Source of the DNA: Bacillota bacterium
GTDB taxonomy: Bacteria; Bacillota; Clostridia; Lachnospirales; Lachnospiraceae
DNA length: 64,000 nt
Assembly: GCA_023663285.1 (NCBI GenBank)
Contig: JAMPHT010000005.1
Coordinates: forward strand, 29,897-93,896
Direction: 5' to 3'
Shown: positions 62,694 to 64,000 of the stretch, in pieces
Layout of the letters: every line of letters begins with the position of its first letter
How positions within the stretch are numbered: position 1 is the first letter of the stretch
Made by a program: the position numbers and the translations under genes
Notes under the pieces: model-generated
Databases searched by the model: none
The model's input: only the letters and a program-made list of their open reading frames with translations
Told to the model about the DNA's origin: nothing

Positions 62694-63311
62694 ATGGGAT
62701 CTGGAAAAATAACTGCAAAGCAGCAGGAGATTCTTAACTATATCAAGGATGAAATATTGAAAAGGGGATACCCGCCCACAGTGCGGGAGATCTGTGAGAC
62801 AGTGAACCTGAAATCCACCTCCTCCGTCCACTCTCATCTGGAGACCCTGGAAAAAAACGGATATATCCGCAGAGATCCCACCAAACCCAGAGCCATTGAG
62901 ATATGCGACGACAGCTTTCAGATGGTGCGCACGGAGATGGTCAGCCTTCCGGTCATCGGAAATGTTGCCGCAGGTCAGCCCATCCTTGCCGAAGAAAATA
63001 TTGAGGAATATTTTCCGGTTCCCGCTGATGTAGTGCCCAGGGGCGAGTCCTTTATCTTAAATGTACGGGGCGAATCCATGGTAAACGCAGGTATCTTCAA
63101 CGGTGACAGGGTTTTTGTAAATTCCTGCTGCACAGCAGACAACGGAGATATTGTGGTGGCATTGATCGATGATTCCGCCACAGTCAAGACTTTTTATAAA
63201 GAAAACGGACATATACGCCTGCAGCCCGAAAATGACAGCATGGACCCTATTATTGTGGACGACTGCCAGATCCTGGGCAAGGTTTACGGCGTGCTCCGCT
63301 TCTTCCGTTGA
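62694..63311 (+). CDS. lexA: SOS repressor LexA
   Basis: The 205-residue repressor has an N-terminal winged helix ([36 protein letters not shown]) and a C-terminal peptidase domain with cleavage site Ala93-Gly94 in [11 protein letters not shown], catalytic Ser128 in [12 protein letters not shown] and Lys165 in [10 protein letters not shown]. All key residues are intact. ATG 62694 follows GAGGAGG; TTG 62688 is an alternative. Confidence 0.97.
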   Translation: MGSGKITAKQQEILNYIKDEILKRGYPPTVREICETVNLKSTSSVHSHLETLEKNGYIRRDPTKPRAIEICDDSFQMVRTEMVSLPVIGNVAAGQPILAEENIEEYFPVPADVVPRGESFILNVRGESMVNAGIFNGDRVFVNSCCTADNGDIVVALIDDSATVKTFYKENGHIRLQPENDSMDPIIVDDCQILGKVYGVLRFFR

Positions 63312-63476
63312 AATCCTGGAAATTATTCCCAGATAACTACGCTGCAAATCATGGCCGCCTGGCTCATTGCTCGCGGAAATAAAAAACGGACGTAAAAAAC
63401 ATAAATGAATAAAAATCGAGTAAGTGCAGAGACTAATACAGCCGGTTCCAGAAACCGTGCAGAATGTGAGGTAGCT

Positions 63477-63701
63477 ATGGGAAATAAATACTTGGACGGC
63501 ACTGCGCTTACCCTTGTTATCATTGGTGCATTGAACTGGTTGCTGATCGGTATCTTCCGCTTTGACCTGGTGGCCTTTATCTTCGGAAACATGACATGGT
63601 TTTCCAGAATCGTCTATGGCATCGTCGGGCTCTGCGGTCTTTATCTCATCAGCTTCTATATGCACCTGGGCAGCCGGAACAGCCGAAATCAAAATGTCTG
63701 A
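63477..63701 (+). CDS. DUF378 family small membrane protein
   Basis: The 74-residue protein (from ATG 63477 after TGAGGTAG) has LTLVIIGALNWLLIGIF and IVYGIVGLCGLYLISFY, two helices with the GxLNWxLxG motif of DUF378 (YuzA in Bacillus). Function unknown. The frame is open upstream to 63405, which would add a polar segment without family similarity. Confidence 0.88.
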   Translation: MGNKYLDGTALTLVIIGALNWLLIGIFRFDLVAFIFGNMTWFSRIVYGIVGLCGLYLISFYMHLGSRNSRNQNV

Positions 63702-63715
63702 CAAAAAAAGAAAAG

Positions 63716-63748
63716 CAGAGAGTTTCAACAATATGTTGAAACTCTCTG
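63716..63748. terminator. Bidirectional intrinsic terminator
   Basis: CAGAGAGTTTCAACA, loop ATA, TGTTGAAACTCTCTG: a perfect 15-bp stem with an A-rich run on the left and TCTTTTA on the right, between the convergent DUF378 and lipoprotein genes. Confidence 0.92.
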
Positions 63749-63752
63749 TCTT

Positions 63753-63941
63753 TTACTTAAGCAGCTCGCCTAATTCCTTAAGCTCCTTATAACAGTCCTG
63801 ACAGTATGTGATCTCTGACCCAAGAATAGTTTCCGTATACTTCTTTCCGGTCTTTTCCTCACCACAAAGGTCGCAGGTGAAGGGCTTGCCGCAGGCTGCC
63901 AGAGACATAACGGTAACTGCCGTCAACAATAAAGCTATCAA
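63753..63941 (-). CDS. Small zinc-ribbon lipoprotein, probably frameshifted at its start
   Basis: The frame encodes IALLLTAVTVMSLAACG (signal with lipobox LAAC) then FTCDLCGEEKTGKKY and YCQDCYKELKELGELLK, two CxxC pairs as in a zinc ribbon. In this frame only a TTG at 63941 can start, and it lacks a ribosome binding site. An ATG at 63976 with AGAGG 6 bases upstream is in another frame and reads MLPTIMPEASKN before stopping; one extra A in the A6 run at about 63942-63947 would join it to KKLIALLL. So the gene is either broken, phase-variable, or has a sequence error. Confidence 0.6.
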   Translation of the reverse strand: MIALLLTAVTVMSLAACGKPFTCDLCGEEKTGKKYTETILGSEITYCQDCYKELKELGELLK

Positions 63942-64000
63942 TTTTTTGAGGCTTCTGGCATGATAGTGGGTAGCATATCAAACCTCTGATTATAAATTAG

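Noticed and set aside
1-64000. tRNA, rRNA, tmRNA or other known RNA genes
   Set aside because: I noticed no cloverleaf-like or rRNA-like sequence on either strand by reading; a covariance search could still find a small one.

Overview
The window looks like a core-chromosome segment from a Lachnospiraceae-type member of the Clostridia. This is inferred from gene content and order: rpmB divergent from an Asp23/DAK2 pair, rsmD-coaD-ylbJ, TIGR03960-TIGR03936-rng, hisZGDB-IE, sporulation genes (gerW and ylbJ types), RecU, zapA, strong AGGAGG-type ribosome binding sites and roughly balanced base composition. I see no rRNA, tRNA, CRISPR array, transposase or prophage.

Layout. 1-6.5 kb: end of a MATE exporter, ruvA-ruvB, zapA, a U32 peptidase-like protein, a NUDIX hydrolase and a convergent HD-GYP protein. 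6.6-9.6 kb: a small unknown, DUF2953, GerW-type sporulation protein, a tiny membrane protein, a coiled-coil/J-domain protein, then rpmB in reverse. 9.8-25.3 kb: Asp23 and FakA-type kinase genes, recG, an AAA/PD-(D/E)XK protein, a DegV protein, a second NUDIX hydrolase, a type IIA topoisomerase pair, rsmD-coaD, a coiled-coil protein and a cell-wall amidase. 25.2-30.8 kb: ylbJ-like, a pseudouridine synthase-HAD fusion, an SDR, a membrane unknown, a RluA-type synthase and recU. 30.9-36.8 kb: two paralogous lipoproteins flanking an ABC exporter, plus the tail of a third paralogue. 36.9-42.1 kb: histidine biosynthesis. 42.4-47.9 kb: a very large HelD-like helicase with an unexpected C-terminal domain, two small unknowns, an XRE regulator and a third NUDIX hydrolase. 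48-58.3 kb (reverse strand): rng, two radical-SAM-related genes, a GT-C-like membrane protein, flotillin, dtd, an AI-2E transporter and rubrerythrin. 58.6-64 kb: ttcA-like, a tyrosine recombinase, an SOS-controlled LysM division inhibitor, a MATE exporter, lexA and two small genes.

Most striking is a family of modular stem-loop elements (at least six units at five loci: about 9.3, 11.9, 17.5, 49.7 and 50.4-50.8 kb). Each locus starts at, or overlaps the last base of, a stop codon, and every unit has the orientation of the gene just upstream. Stem sequences change between copies while pairing is kept, which suggests selection for a structured transcript 3' region or a structure-dependent mobile repeat. 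Second is the HelD-like helicase (42453-45764), which carries a repeat-rich linker and a domain resembling the non-catalytic N-terminal beta-sandwich of GH31 glycosidases. Other oddities are a HisF-like domain lacking its usual first catalytic Asp fused to HisIE, an RsuA-HAD fusion, a J-domain at the end of a coiled coil, an HD-GYP protein with a YD motif, an internally duplicated ABC permease, and a probable frameshift in a small lipoprotein gene.

How genes work together: RuvA, RuvB, RecU and RecG all act on branched DNA; LexA has sites upstream of itself and around the promoter of the YneA-like gene; HisZ and HisG form the first enzyme of histidine synthesis; FakA- and DegV-type proteins are the two halves of fatty-acid kinase systems; the lipoproteins and ABC proteins at 31-36.5 kb probably form one envelope system of unknown substrate. 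All functions are from reading motifs and context; no database search was run.
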